Positions 55,974 through 64,000 of a DNA stretch of 64,000 nucleotides are shown here, piece after piece. The notes below the pieces were generated by a model. It was given only the letters and a program-made list of their open reading frames with translations. It did no database searches and was not told the DNA's origin. The stretch is from Cystobacter fuscus. Lineage in GTDB: Bacteria > Myxococcota > Myxococcia > Myxococcales > Myxococcaceae. The DNA lies in NCBI RefSeq assembly GCF_002305875.1, contig NZ_CP022098.1, positions 10,912,001-10,976,000 on the forward strand, written 5' to 3'. Both the position numbers and the translations under genes were made by a program. The first letter of the stretch is position 1. Each line of letters opens with the position of its first letter.

Positions 55974-56906
55974 ATGGAGAACCCCGCGCTGGAAATGGCC
56001 CCGGTTCCCCACCGCCTGGCCGGACTGCGCTCCCTCGTGAGCGAGCTGATGATCCTCAAACGCGTGCGCACGCCCGAGCAGCCCGATGGGCTGGCGGCCC
56101 ACGGCTTCCGCCGGGCGTGGGCGGCACTCGTCTCGGGCGAGGATCCGGCCACCCTGGCGCTGCGCGAGACGGCCCTCGCCCTGAGCGCCGTGCAACTGGG
56201 GGGTATGGACTTCGACGTCCTGCGCCGCGTCGGCCTCTCCCCCGAGCAGATCCTGGGAGTGCTGCGCCGTGGCTTCGAGGCCGCGACGGCGTCCGTGGAC
56301 GAGGGGCTGCGCGATCGACTGCGCACCGCGCTCGCCGAAGCCTCCACGTGGGTGGGCGCCGAGCCTCCCGCCTTCGTGGAGCATCTGGTCCGCCAGCCGC
56401 GGGCCGGTCCCCCCCACGCCAACACGCAGCGGGTGGCGCTCCTGCCCGCGGAGAGCCACGCCGACCACTGCTACGTGGTGGCCGTCGCCTCGGTGCTCGT
56501 CTCCCCCCTCTTCGGGGCGGATCCCACCGGGCCCTTCGTGGCCGCGCTGAGCCATCACCTCGCCAACGCCGTGTTGCCCGACACGGGCGGCCACGGGAAC
56601 CAGCTGCTCGGGGAGCACCTGGCGCCCCTCATGGCGCGCATCACCGAGCAGGTGCTCGACACGCTCCCGTCCGAGCTCGCCCACCGCGTGCGCGAGGCGC
56701 GGCGGCTCCTCTCCCATATCGACACGCCCGAGGCCCGCGCCTTCCATGCCGCCAACACGCTGGATCGGGTGCTGGAGACGGACGCGCACGCCCGCGCCGC
56801 GGGCTTCACCCCGCGCCAGGCGCTGGAGGACCTGGAGTTCACCCACGACGAGCCCATACGGGCCTACGAGAACGCGGTGCTCGCCGCGGTGGGGCTCTCC
56901 CACTGA
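55974..56906 (+). CDS. HD-domain-like protein with altered metal motif
   Basis: The product is 310 aa, all helical. From residue ~155 it follows the HD-phosphohydrolase layout: His162/His165 in SHADHCYVVAVA, then ALSHHLANAVLPD (His194-His195 where the HD pair is expected, Asp203), and DTPEARAFHAANTLDRVLE with Asp264 at the distal metal position. The first ~150 residues are an extra helical domain. It probably binds a metal and a nucleotide, but catalytic ability is uncertain because His replaces Asp. It lies three bases after a mini-ORF and upstream of YcaO. Confidence 0.55.
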   Translation: MENPALEMAPVPHRLAGLRSLVSELMILKRVRTPEQPDGLAAHGFRRAWAALVSGEDPATLALRETALALSAVQLGGMDFDVLRRVGLSPEQILGVLRRGFEAATASVDEGLRDRLRTALAEASTWVGAEPPAFVEHLVRQPRAGPPHANTQRVALLPAESHADHCYVVAVASVLVSPLFGADPTGPFVAALSHHLANAVLPDTGGHGNQLLGEHLAPLMARITEQVLDTLPSELAHRVREARRLLSHIDTPEARAFHAANTLDRVLETDAHARAAGFTPRQALEDLEFTHDEPIRAYENAVLAAVGLSH

Positions 56907-56922
56907 GCACGACCCTGGAGCC

Positions 56923-57015
56923 GTGCCGACCCGTGCCCATGCCCTGGCCCCGTTCGACCGGCTGCTGCCGGGCATGCCGCACACCCGGCCCCTTGCCCTG
57001 AAGGAGTTGTCATGA
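56923..57015 (+). CDS. Mini-ORF, 30 aa, translationally coupled to YcaO
   Basis: A GTG at 56923 (GGAG just upstream) opens a 30-residue frame. It begins MPTRAHALAPFDRLLPG and ends in LALKELS, and overlaps the YcaO start by four bases (ATGA). It contains no Cys. Leader-like (FDRLLPG) and basic segments are visible. It could be a short substrate peptide or only a coupling ORF. The call is tentative. Confidence 0.3.
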   Translation: MPTRAHALAPFDRLLPGMPHTRPLALKELS

Positions 57016-58502
57016 GCGCGAAGAAGAGTCAGCAGGAAGCGTGTGAAGCCTACCGCGCGGCCTTTCCGCCCGGCGAGCTGGAGATGTTCCGCGCGGATCC
57101 CATCGATCGCGTGGGCATCCCGGCGGTGGCCGCGAGCCTGCGGCTGAAGACCGGCACGCAGTTCGCCACCCATGGTCACGGCACCACCCCGGAGGAGGCC
57201 GAGGCCAGCGCGCTCGGGAAGCTGGCCGAGAGCGTCTTCACCGAGACCTCGCTCCGGGCACACGCGCGCGAGAGGGGCACCTACCGCGAGCTGGCGCGCA
57301 CCCGCGGTCCCTCCGGCGTGGTGGATCCGCTGAAGCTGTGCCTCCCCGCGGGCAGCCCCTACCACGCGGACATGGAGCTGACGTGGGTGACGGTGACGCG
57401 GCTGACCACCGGGGAGAAGGTGCTCCTCCCCGAGGAATGGGTGGCCACCAGGAGCGGGCAGCTCCAGGGCCGCACGCCCCTCATCTCCCCCATCACCCAC
57501 GGCCAGGGCGCGGGCCTCACCCACGAGCAGGCCCTGACCCACGGCCTCCTCGAGCTGTTCGAGCGCGACGGCAACGGCCTGCGCACCCGCGCGCTCGATC
57601 AAGGCGTGGTGATCGACCTGAAGGACGCGGCCCTCGGCCCCGAGCTCCAGTCCCTGCTCGCGCACTGCGAGCGCCTGGGCATCGAGATCATTCCGAAGCT
57701 GGCCTGCACGGACTTCGGGTTGGTGGGCCTGTACGTGGTGGGACGCGACCCGGCGCTGCGCGATCAGCCCATGGCCCTCACGGCGTGCGGCGAGGCGGCG
57801 GACCTGGATCGGGAGCGGGCGCTGCACAGGGCGCTGCTGGAGTACGCGGGGTCGCGCACGCGCAAGGCCTTCGCCAACGGCCCCCTGGAGCTGGCGGAGA
57901 AGATCGCCCCTCCGGGGTACATGGACCGCTTCCTGCCCTACCTCGAGCTGGAGGACGAGGAGCCCCGCGCCCTGCAGGCCATGGCCGACTGGGCCCAGCT
58001 CTCCGCGGCCCAGATGCGCTCGCTCATGGAGCAGCGGGTGCTCGCCGAGCGAGGCCGGATGCCCTTCGCCTCGCTGCCCACCACCCCGAACCCCGGTGAC
58101 GCCCGGCAGCGCGCCGACGTGCTGGTGCGCAAGCTCACCCAGGCGGGCTTCGACATCCTCGTGGCGGACATGTCGCCCACGAACCACTCCGTCGTCTCGC
58201 TCAAGGTCATCGTCCCGGGGCTGGAAGCGGAGACGATGAGCGACCACCGCATCGGCGAGCGCGGCGTGGCGAAGCTGCTCGCGCGGCAGGATCCACTCGC
58301 GGGCCTGGGCAAGCCGCCCGAGGGCGCCCAGCGCGTGCGCCTCACGCCGGAGGCCGAGGAGCGGCTCGGAGGCCCCACCTGGTTCCACTCGCGCCTGGCG
58401 GAGGCGATCGTCGGCCGGCTCTACGCGCTCTACCGCGAGCCCGAGCGCCACACCGCCCAGCTCATGCCGCGCCAGCGCCGCTACGGAGGCGACCCTTCGT
58501 GA
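57012..58502 (+). CDS. YcaO-family ATP-dependent enzyme
   Basis: The product is 496 aa. YcaO marks are LTHGLLELFERDGNG (~180-190), RALHRALLEYAGSRTRKAF (~270-288) and the strand VVSLKVIVPGLE. The first ATP/Mg motif region is ASALGKLAES (residues 65-74), in which the usual Glu and Arg positions are Lys and Ser. There is no Pro-rich C-terminus, so it is not a classical azoline-forming cyclodehydratase. YcaO proteins activate backbone amides for thioamide, amidine or azoline formation. AAGGAG lies five bases before the ATG. Confidence 0.82.
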   Translation: MSAKKSQQEACEAYRAAFPPGELEMFRADPIDRVGIPAVAASLRLKTGTQFATHGHGTTPEEAEASALGKLAESVFTETSLRAHARERGTYRELARTRGPSGVVDPLKLCLPAGSPYHADMELTWVTVTRLTTGEKVLLPEEWVATRSGQLQGRTPLISPITHGQGAGLTHEQALTHGLLELFERDGNGLRTRALDQGVVIDLKDAALGPELQSLLAHCERLGIEIIPKLACTDFGLVGLYVVGRDPALRDQPMALTACGEAADLDRERALHRALLEYAGSRTRKAFANGPLELAEKIAPPGYMDRFLPYLELEDEEPRALQAMADWAQLSAAQMRSLMEQRVLAERGRMPFASLPTTPNPGDARQRADVLVRKLTQAGFDILVADMSPTNHSVVSLKVIVPGLEAETMSDHRIGERGVAKLLARQDPLAGLGKPPEGAQRVRLTPEAEERLGGPTWFHSRLAEAIVGRLYALYREPERHTAQLMPRQRRYGGDPS

Positions 58503-58609
58503 GCCCACGGTTGGACCTGCTCGGCCCGCCTTCCTCCTGACGTGTGGGAAGCACTTGGCCCACGAGCCCCGTGAATCCTCGCGGCGCCTGGGGTAGGACG
58601 CGCCCTCCC

Positions 58610-59446
58610 ATGCAGGAGGAGGACACGGTGCTGCTCAAGGATGGCGACTGCGTCGCCGAGATCGTCCCGGAACGTGGAGCGCTCGTCAGCCGCTTCACCG
58701 TCGGCGGAGAAGAGCTGCTCTTCCTCGACGCGAGCACCCTGGCGGACCCCGGCAAGAACGTCCGGGGCGGCATCCCCGTGCTCTTCCCCTCTCCGGGAGT
58801 CCTTCCCGGAGGCACCTACCCCGCCGAGGGCCGCGACTACACGATGCGCCGCCACGGCTTCGCCCGGGATCTGGCCTGGGAGGTGCGCCACCGGGAGAAC
58901 GCGCGCACGGAGCTCGTGCTCGGGCACTCGGACCAGACGCTGCGCGAGTTTCCCTGGCGCTTCGAGGCGCGCCTCACCGTGACGCTCTCGGGCGGCGCGC
59001 TGCGCCTGGGCTTCGCCGCCGAGAACCGCGACACCCGGCCCATGCCCCTGCACCTGGGCTACCACCCGTACTTCCACGTGCCCCAGGCGAACAAGGCCGT
59101 CACGCGGCTCGACACGGACGCCACGCGCGCCTGGGACAACCGCACCGGAGCGCCCGTCACCTTTTCCGGCCTGGACCTCACCAGCGCCGAGGTGGACATG
59201 CACCTGCTCGACCACTCCCGGCCGGGCACCACGCTCCATCGCGGTCCGGGGCTGCGGCCGGTGGTGTTGTCCTGGAGCGAGAGCTTCACCACGGTGGTGG
59301 TGTGGACGCTCACGGGCCGGGACTTCGTCTGCGTGGAGCCGTGGACGGCACCCGGCGGCGCGCTCCGCACCGGCGAGGGGCTGCTGAGCGTGGCTCCCGG
59401 GGCCACCTTCTCCTCGGAGTTCGAGATCCGCGCCGGAAGGGAATAA
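58610..59446 (+). CDS. Aldose 1-epimerase family protein
   Basis: The product is 278 aa from the ATG at 58610. The galactose-mutarotase beta-sandwich shows RGGIPVLFPSPG, the substrate His in LHLGYHPYFHV, and catalytic Glu in FVCVEPW. It may act on hexose or hexose-6-phosphate anomers. It lies nine bases upstream of thrC on the same strand and is likely co-transcribed. Confidence 0.85.
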   Translation: MQEEDTVLLKDGDCVAEIVPERGALVSRFTVGGEELLFLDASTLADPGKNVRGGIPVLFPSPGVLPGGTYPAEGRDYTMRRHGFARDLAWEVRHRENARTELVLGHSDQTLREFPWRFEARLTVTLSGGALRLGFAAENRDTRPMPLHLGYHPYFHVPQANKAVTRLDTDATRAWDNRTGAPVTFSGLDLTSAEVDMHLLDHSRPGTTLHRGPGLRPVVLSWSESFTTVVVWTLTGRDFVCVEPWTAPGGALRTGEGLLSVAPGATFSSEFEIRAGRE

Positions 59447-59455
59447 GACGCGGCC

Positions 59456-60664
59456 ATGTCCTCCTTCCTCTCCCACCTCGAGTGCTCGCGCTGCCACCAG
59501 ACCCATGACGCGGACCGGCTGCAGAACCTGTGCACGTGTGGCGGACCGCTGCTCGTGCGCTATGACCTGAAGGCCGCCGCCCGCGCGGTGCGCCCCACGA
59601 ATCTCGCCGGCCGCGTGTCCTCCCTGTGGCGCTACCGCGAGTTGCTGCCCCTGCGCGATGACAAGCACCTCATCACGCTCGGCGAGGGCATGACGCCGCT
59701 GTTTCCCCTGCCCCGGCTGGGCGCCTCCGTGGGGCTGCCCGACCTGTGGTTGAAGGACGAGGGGCTCAACCCCACCGCCTCGTTCAAGGCGCGGGGTGCC
59801 GCCACCGGGGTGAGTCGGGCCAAGGAGCTGGGGGTCACCGCGCTCGCCATGCCCACCAACGGCAACGCGGGCGGCGCCTGGGCGAGCTATGGCGCGCGCG
59901 CGGGCATCTCCGTCACCCTGGTGATGCCCACGGACGCGCCCGCCATGAGCGTGCTGGAGGCCACGGCCGTGGGCGCCCAGGCCTATATGGTGCGCGGGCA
60001 GATCACCGACGCGGGCGCCATCGTGGGCCGCTCGGCCAGGGCGCACGGCTGGTTCGAGGCCGCCACGCTCAAGGAGCCCTACCGCATCGAGGGCAAGAAG
60101 ACGATGGGCTACGAGATCGCCGAGCAGCTCGGCTGGAGCCTGCCCGACGTCATCCTCTACCCCACCGGGGGCGGCGTGGGCATCATCGGCATCTACAAGG
60201 CCCTCTTGGAGATGCGCGAGCTGGGCTGGTTGCCGGACAGCGTGCGCCTTCCCAAGCTCGTCGCCGTGCAGGCCGAGGGCTGCCAGCCCATCGTGAAGGC
60301 CTTCCGCGAGGGCAAGGACGTCTCGGAGAAGTGGGAGAACGCGTCCACGGTGGCGCAGGGCATCCGCGTGCCCAAGGCGCTCGGGGACTTCCTCGTGCTC
60401 CAGGCGGTGCGCGAGACGGGCGGCACCTGCGTGGCCGTGTCCGACGCGGACACGCTGTGGGGGCTCGAGCAGATCAGCCGCCAGGAGGGCGCGTTCATCT
60501 GCCCCGAGGGCGCCGCGCTCGTGGGCGCCGCGCGCCAGTTGCTGCGCGAGGGGTGGTTGGACGCGGGCCAGCGCGTGCTCCTGCTCAACACGGGCGCGGG
60601 CATCAAATACCCGGACGTGATGACGCCCAAGCTCCCCATCCTGGAGCTGAACGCGACCCTGTAA
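59456..60664 (+). CDS. thrC: Threonine synthase
   Basis: The product is 402 aa. The N-terminus has a zinc-ribbon-like Cys set (CSRC ... CTCGG, residues ~10-30). PLP Lys is in NPTASFKARGAATG, with PTNGNAGGAWASYGARAG and the glycine loop YPTGGGVGIIGIYKAL. It converts O-phosphohomoserine to threonine and phosphate. The length and motif order fit the actinobacterial/myxobacterial type. Confidence 0.92.
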   Translation: MSSFLSHLECSRCHQTHDADRLQNLCTCGGPLLVRYDLKAAARAVRPTNLAGRVSSLWRYRELLPLRDDKHLITLGEGMTPLFPLPRLGASVGLPDLWLKDEGLNPTASFKARGAATGVSRAKELGVTALAMPTNGNAGGAWASYGARAGISVTLVMPTDAPAMSVLEATAVGAQAYMVRGQITDAGAIVGRSARAHGWFEAATLKEPYRIEGKKTMGYEIAEQLGWSLPDVILYPTGGGVGIIGIYKALLEMRELGWLPDSVRLPKLVAVQAEGCQPIVKAFREGKDVSEKWENASTVAQGIRVPKALGDFLVLQAVRETGGTCVAVSDADTLWGLEQISRQEGAFICPEGAALVGAARQLLREGWLDAGQRVLLLNTGAGIKYPDVMTPKLPILELNATL

Positions 60665-61004
60665 TGGTCAGAAGGCCCGGTTCACCGCGTAGGCGGCGAT
60701 GTTCCACCCATGGAAGGCACCGGTGGGCGCCTGCCAACCACAAAGTAGGACATTCCGTCAGGACAGCCGCTGACGCGAAGAGCGGCCCGTGCCACGGGAA
60801 AGTTCCCCGCGTGGGCATGTTTGTCTTCTCCCCAAGCCGGCTCGGGAATCAAGCAGCCGGGGATTCCCCGAAGACTTGAGCGGCGAGGTATGCGAGAACG
60901 GCGGGCTACCGCGAACGGGACCGGGAAGCAGAAGACCCGGTCGGTGCGCGGGGCGGCGGAGGTGTTCGCCCCGCGGACAGCGGTCCCTCGGGAGGAAGTC
61001 GAGC
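60665..61004 (+). other. 340-bp gap with three hairpins before the Cys-rich lipoprotein
   Basis: I see no gene here. Three inverted repeats occur in series: CCACGGGA/TCCCCGCGTGG (60792-60814), TCGGGAATC/GATTCCCCGA (60842-60871) and GACCGGG/CCCGGTC (60919-60942). The first may end the thrC transcript. The others would lie in a leader of the lipoprotein. They match no riboswitch class I can recognise. Confidence 0.4.
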
Positions 61005-61247
61005 ATGCAGCTTCGGACGATGGTGTGGATGCGAGTCGCCCTGAGCGCGCTGGCCCTGGGGGGAACGGCCTGCGGGTCGTTGGACCTGTCGTGCCAGAGA
61101 GACCAGGACTGTCTCGACTCCGAACTCTGCCACCCGGACGAGCAGGAGTGCGTGCGTCGCTGCTCCACGAACCTGGACTGCTACGAGGCGCGGCCGAAGT
61201 GCCAGGAGATGGGCTCCTCGAACTCCACGAGGATCTGCAAGGCATGA
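61005..61247 (+). CDS. Small Cys-rich lipoprotein
   Basis: The product is 80 aa with GGAGG nine bases upstream. An N-terminal hydrophobic run (VALSALALGGTAC) ends with a weak lipobox. About nine Cys follow in paired spacing (CQRDQDC, CHPDEQEC, CSTNLDC, KC, IC), the pattern of small Myxococcales secreted Cys-rich modules. It is probably exported and disulfide-bonded. Function unknown. Confidence 0.65.
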   Translation: MQLRTMVWMRVALSALALGGTACGSLDLSCQRDQDCLDSELCHPDEQECVRRCSTNLDCYEARPKCQEMGSSNSTRICKA

Positions 61248-61375
61248 GCAAGGACCTGGACGTCCACCACCCGGACACCGGAAGCGCCCTCCGGCCCCTT
61301 GGAAGGAGAAGGAGCATGAAAGCGGTGTCTTCCACCTTTTCTGGACCCACGTAGAATGGCTGGGAGGACAACCCA

Positions 61376-62002
61376 ATGCCGATGAGCAGCACCCCGACGG
61401 CTCCGCTCCCCTGGCGCCCCGATCCATTATCCTGGATGGCCGCTTCCCCTCCCGGGTTCCCGGGCGCGGGGGTGCGTCCACCGATCGCGTCGAGCGGGCC
61501 CAGGGCGGAGGGGCAGGGCCAGCGGCGCATCCTGGTGGTCGACGATGACCCGGCCATCCTCAAGGTCTGGCGCCGGGTGCTGGGGACCCGCACCGCTCCC
61601 TCGTCGTTGGATCACCTGGAGAAGAAGCTCTTCGGGGCCACTCCGCCCGCCGCGCCCACGGACGCGGGGTTCGCCATCGACACCGCCTCGCAGGGCATGG
61701 AGGGCTACCAGAAGGTCGTCAGTGCCCTGGAGGAGGACCGGCCCTACACGTTCGCCCTCGTCGACATGCGGATGCCGCCCGGCTGGGACGGGCTGGAGAC
61801 CATCCTGCACATGCTGGAGAAGGACCCCCGGCTGGAGGTGGCCATCTGCAGTGCCTTCTCCGACATCTCCCGGGATGAAGTCGCCCAGCGCGTGGGCCGC
61901 TCGGATCTGCTGTGGATCCGCAAGCCGTTCGAGCTCGAGGCCGCGCGCGACCTCGCCCGGAAGTTGAGCGAGCAGGGCGTGCACCGGCGCCAGACGCGCT
62001 GA
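61376..62002 (+). CDS. Single-domain response regulator with insertion
   Basis: The product is 208 aa. After a ~48-residue Pro-rich start the receiver has ILVVDDDPAILKVW, then a ~40-residue insertion (LGTRTAPSSLDHLEKKLFG ...) not usual in receivers. Next come Asp in FALVDMRMPPGWDG, ICSAFSD with Ser at the Thr position, and Lys in WIRKPFE. It has no output domain. This receiver form is often fused to GGDEF or kinase modules in other bacteria. Confidence 0.8.
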   Translation: MPMSSTPTAPLPWRPDPLSWMAASPPGFPGAGVRPPIASSGPRAEGQGQRRILVVDDDPAILKVWRRVLGTRTAPSSLDHLEKKLFGATPPAAPTDAGFAIDTASQGMEGYQKVVSALEEDRPYTFALVDMRMPPGWDGLETILHMLEKDPRLEVAICSAFSDISRDEVAQRVGRSDLLWIRKPFELEAARDLARKLSEQGVHRRQTR

Positions 62003-62010
62003 GCAGGAAC

Positions 62011-63231
62011 TCAGCGCTTGGACGGAGCGGGCGGTGGGGACGGCTTGCGCCCGGGGGCGGCGGCGGGCTTGGAGGAAGCCGCGGTGACGTTCGTGCGCGC
62101 CGGCGTCTTGGTCTCGGGCTTCGGGGCCGGGGGAAGTACCGCGGGGCTCGCCGCCAGCACCGCCTTCACCGACTCGCGCAGCTCGCCTCGCACCACCTCG
62201 CGCAGGTCCTCTCGCAACGCCGCCCGCACCTCGCGCCGGATGAGCTCCTGGAGCTGCTCGCCCTGGAGCGACGTCTTCAACTCGGCCCGCACCAGGGACG
62301 TCATGTCCTCCTGCAGCTCGCCGCGCAGGCCCTTCTTGAAGTCCGTCTTGAGCGACGTGTCCAGCCCCTTCACGTCCGCGTGGATGGGGTCCAACGCCTT
62401 GTTGATGCCCTCGAGCGTGGCGCCCGTGACGGCGCGGATGAGCTGCTGGGTGCTCTCGCTCTGGCTCTGCAGCTCCGTCTTGAACGAGCCCAGCGCGTCA
62501 CGCATCACCCCGAGCGAGGCGATCTCCCGCTTGAGCTCCTCCAGCTCCTGGGCACGCGCGTCCAGCTCGCCCTTCTTCTGCTCGAGCTTCTCCTGGGTCT
62601 CGCGCAACAGCATCGTCTGCTGCGAGCAGCGCGTGTCCACGGACAGCAGGTTGGCGTAGGTGCCGCTCGTCACCTGGCACATCGACAGCGTCTCCTGCTC
62701 GTCGAGCAGCACGAGCGAGACGCTCAGCGCCACCAGGACGACGGTGAGCATGGACACGGCGGCCCCCCGCGTGATGCTCAGGCTCAGGCCCTGACGCTCG
62801 AGCCAGCCCTTGCGCTGCACGCCCAGGGTGCCCGCCAGGGAGATGACCACCAGCGACAGCAACGACAGCATCTTGCCCGGGGAGATCTCCAACACCAGCC
62901 GGGAGAGCAGTTGGAGGGACTGCCACGTCGAGCCCTTCTCGATGTCGAGCTCGGGGCGGGCGCCACCCTGCTGCGCGGTGCCCCAGGTGGGCTGATGAAC
63001 CACGCAGCGGCCGCGCATGTCGCTCGCCCACCGGGGCTCGCTCTGCGCGAGCGGGGTGCTCGGACACAGGCTGAAGATGTAGTCCGTGGTGCCGGTGCTG
63101 AACGCGTGGTGCATCCGCTGGCGATCAGAGGACTTCGAGAGGGCCCACCTCCACGTGTAGCCGAGGGCGGCGATCGCCAGGACGAGCGCGACCCAGGGCA
63201 GGGCCTGCTTCACGAAGTTTCGCGGGGACAT
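62011..63231 (-). CDS. Membrane protein with long coiled coil
   Basis: The product is 406 aa from the ATG at 63231. It has TM1 at ~10-30, a ~85-residue exported segment with two Cys, TM2 at ~120-138 and TM3 at ~152-175. A cytoplasmic or periplasmic coiled coil follows (~195-350; LEQKKGELDARAQELEELKREIASL, then repeats such as LREDLREVVRGELRESV). The end is a Pro/Ala/Lys-rich tail. No family was recognised. A structural or scaffolding role is plausible. Confidence 0.65.
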   Translation of the reverse strand: MSPRNFVKQALPWVALVLAIAALGYTWRWALSKSSDRQRMHHAFSTGTTDYIFSLCPSTPLAQSEPRWASDMRGRCVVHQPTWGTAQQGGARPELDIEKGSTWQSLQLLSRLVLEISPGKMLSLLSLVVISLAGTLGVQRKGWLERQGLSLSITRGAAVSMLTVVLVALSVSLVLLDEQETLSMCQVTSGTYANLLSVDTRCSQQTMLLRETQEKLEQKKGELDARAQELEELKREIASLGVMRDALGSFKTELQSQSESTQQLIRAVTGATLEGINKALDPIHADVKGLDTSLKTDFKKGLRGELQEDMTSLVRAELKTSLQGEQLQELIRREVRAALREDLREVVRGELRESVKAVLAASPAVLPPAPKPETKTPARTNVTAASSKPAAAPGRKPSPPPAPSKR

Positions 63232-63343
63232 CGGGTGGACTCCTGAGGGTGGCACGAGAGGATCGTCCAAGCGCCGCCAGGAAACAACGCACTGCCCCGG
63301 GCGATTGTCCGTCGCACAGCGGCCCGGAGAGCACCCCCACCGG

Positions 63344-64000
<657 letters not shown>

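Noticed and set aside
54489-58502. Calling the YcaO locus a classical azole-forming RiPP cluster
   Set aside because: No E1-like or dehydrogenase partner, no Cys/Ser/Thr-rich precursor and no Pro-rich YcaO C-terminus are present.
55542-58508. Upstream extension of the DUF3396 frame to 1339 codons on the minus strand
   Set aside because: The extension is antisense to the YcaO and HD-like genes and lacks protein-like composition; family similarity begins at the ATG at 55541.

Overview
The window is high-GC DNA in which long reading frames on both strands shadow most true genes. It looks like a chromosomal segment of a myxobacterium, probably suborder Cystobacterineae (Archangium/Cystobacter/Stigmatella type). 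The main reasons are four tandem members of the Myxococcales-restricted DUF2378/TIGR02265 family, DUF3396, several hybrid or giant sensory kinases (one a Ser/Thr kinase-AAA-TPR-GAF-histidine kinase fusion), PhcB-like methyltransferase and DUF2270 proteins, and many Pro/Ala-rich tails. Taxonomy is an inference from gene content; no rRNA or tRNA gene was seen.

Layout. 1-5.4 kb: the tail of a secreted CBM/PKD protein, then a minus-strand run of a TPR-DUF1444 protein and four DUF2378 paralogs interrupted by a HAD phosphatase. 5.6-15.3 kb: a hybrid histidine kinase with a degenerate ATP lid, DUF2270, an isocitrate dehydrogenase-family enzyme, a YciH/VKOR-DsbA/cupin operon, YgfZ, a FolM-FolB(cupin) pair and an Fpg-family glycosylase. 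15.3-18.2 kb: a tyrosine-degradation operon (fahA-maiA-hppD) without homogentisate dioxygenase. 18.3-22.5 kb: a double-hotdog protein and then a decaying stretch holding a frameshifted, internally deleted histidine kinase, a truncated ORF and an IS3-type transposase. 22.6-28.9 kb: a tightly coupled five-gene oxidative operon (flavoprotein monooxygenase, FMN 2-hydroxyacid oxidase, atypical P450, haem-oxygenase-like diiron protein, Kef-type antiporter), the best candidate for an undescribed small-molecule pathway. 29.0-35.9 kb: a response regulator and histidine kinase co-transcribed with a complete MacA-MacB-TolC efflux system. 36.2-42.6 kb: a 1664-residue sensory kinase convergent with a PhcB-like methyltransferase and an acyl carrier protein. 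42.8-54.5 kb: serine biosynthesis (serA) facing a D-2-hydroxyglutarate dehydrogenase-like flavoprotein, envelope and lipoprotein genes, panE-like, lytic transglycosylase, a VWA protein, nagB and pfkA. 54.5-58.5 kb: an orphan DUF3396 immunity-type protein, then a plus-strand set of mini-ORF, HD-like protein, mini-ORF and YcaO. 58.6-64 kb: aldose epimerase, threonine synthase, a Cys-rich lipoprotein behind a hairpin-rich leader, a single-domain response regulator, a coiled-coil membrane protein and the 3' part of a flavin monooxygenase.

How genes work together. Overlapping stop/start codons point to translational coupling in fahA-maiA, folM-folB, cupin-VKOR, P450-HDO-antiporter, regulator-kinase and macB ATPase-permease-tolC. 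GC-rich hairpins sit between several convergent pairs and probably act as bidirectional terminators. No CRISPR array, tRNA, rRNA or replication origin was recognised.
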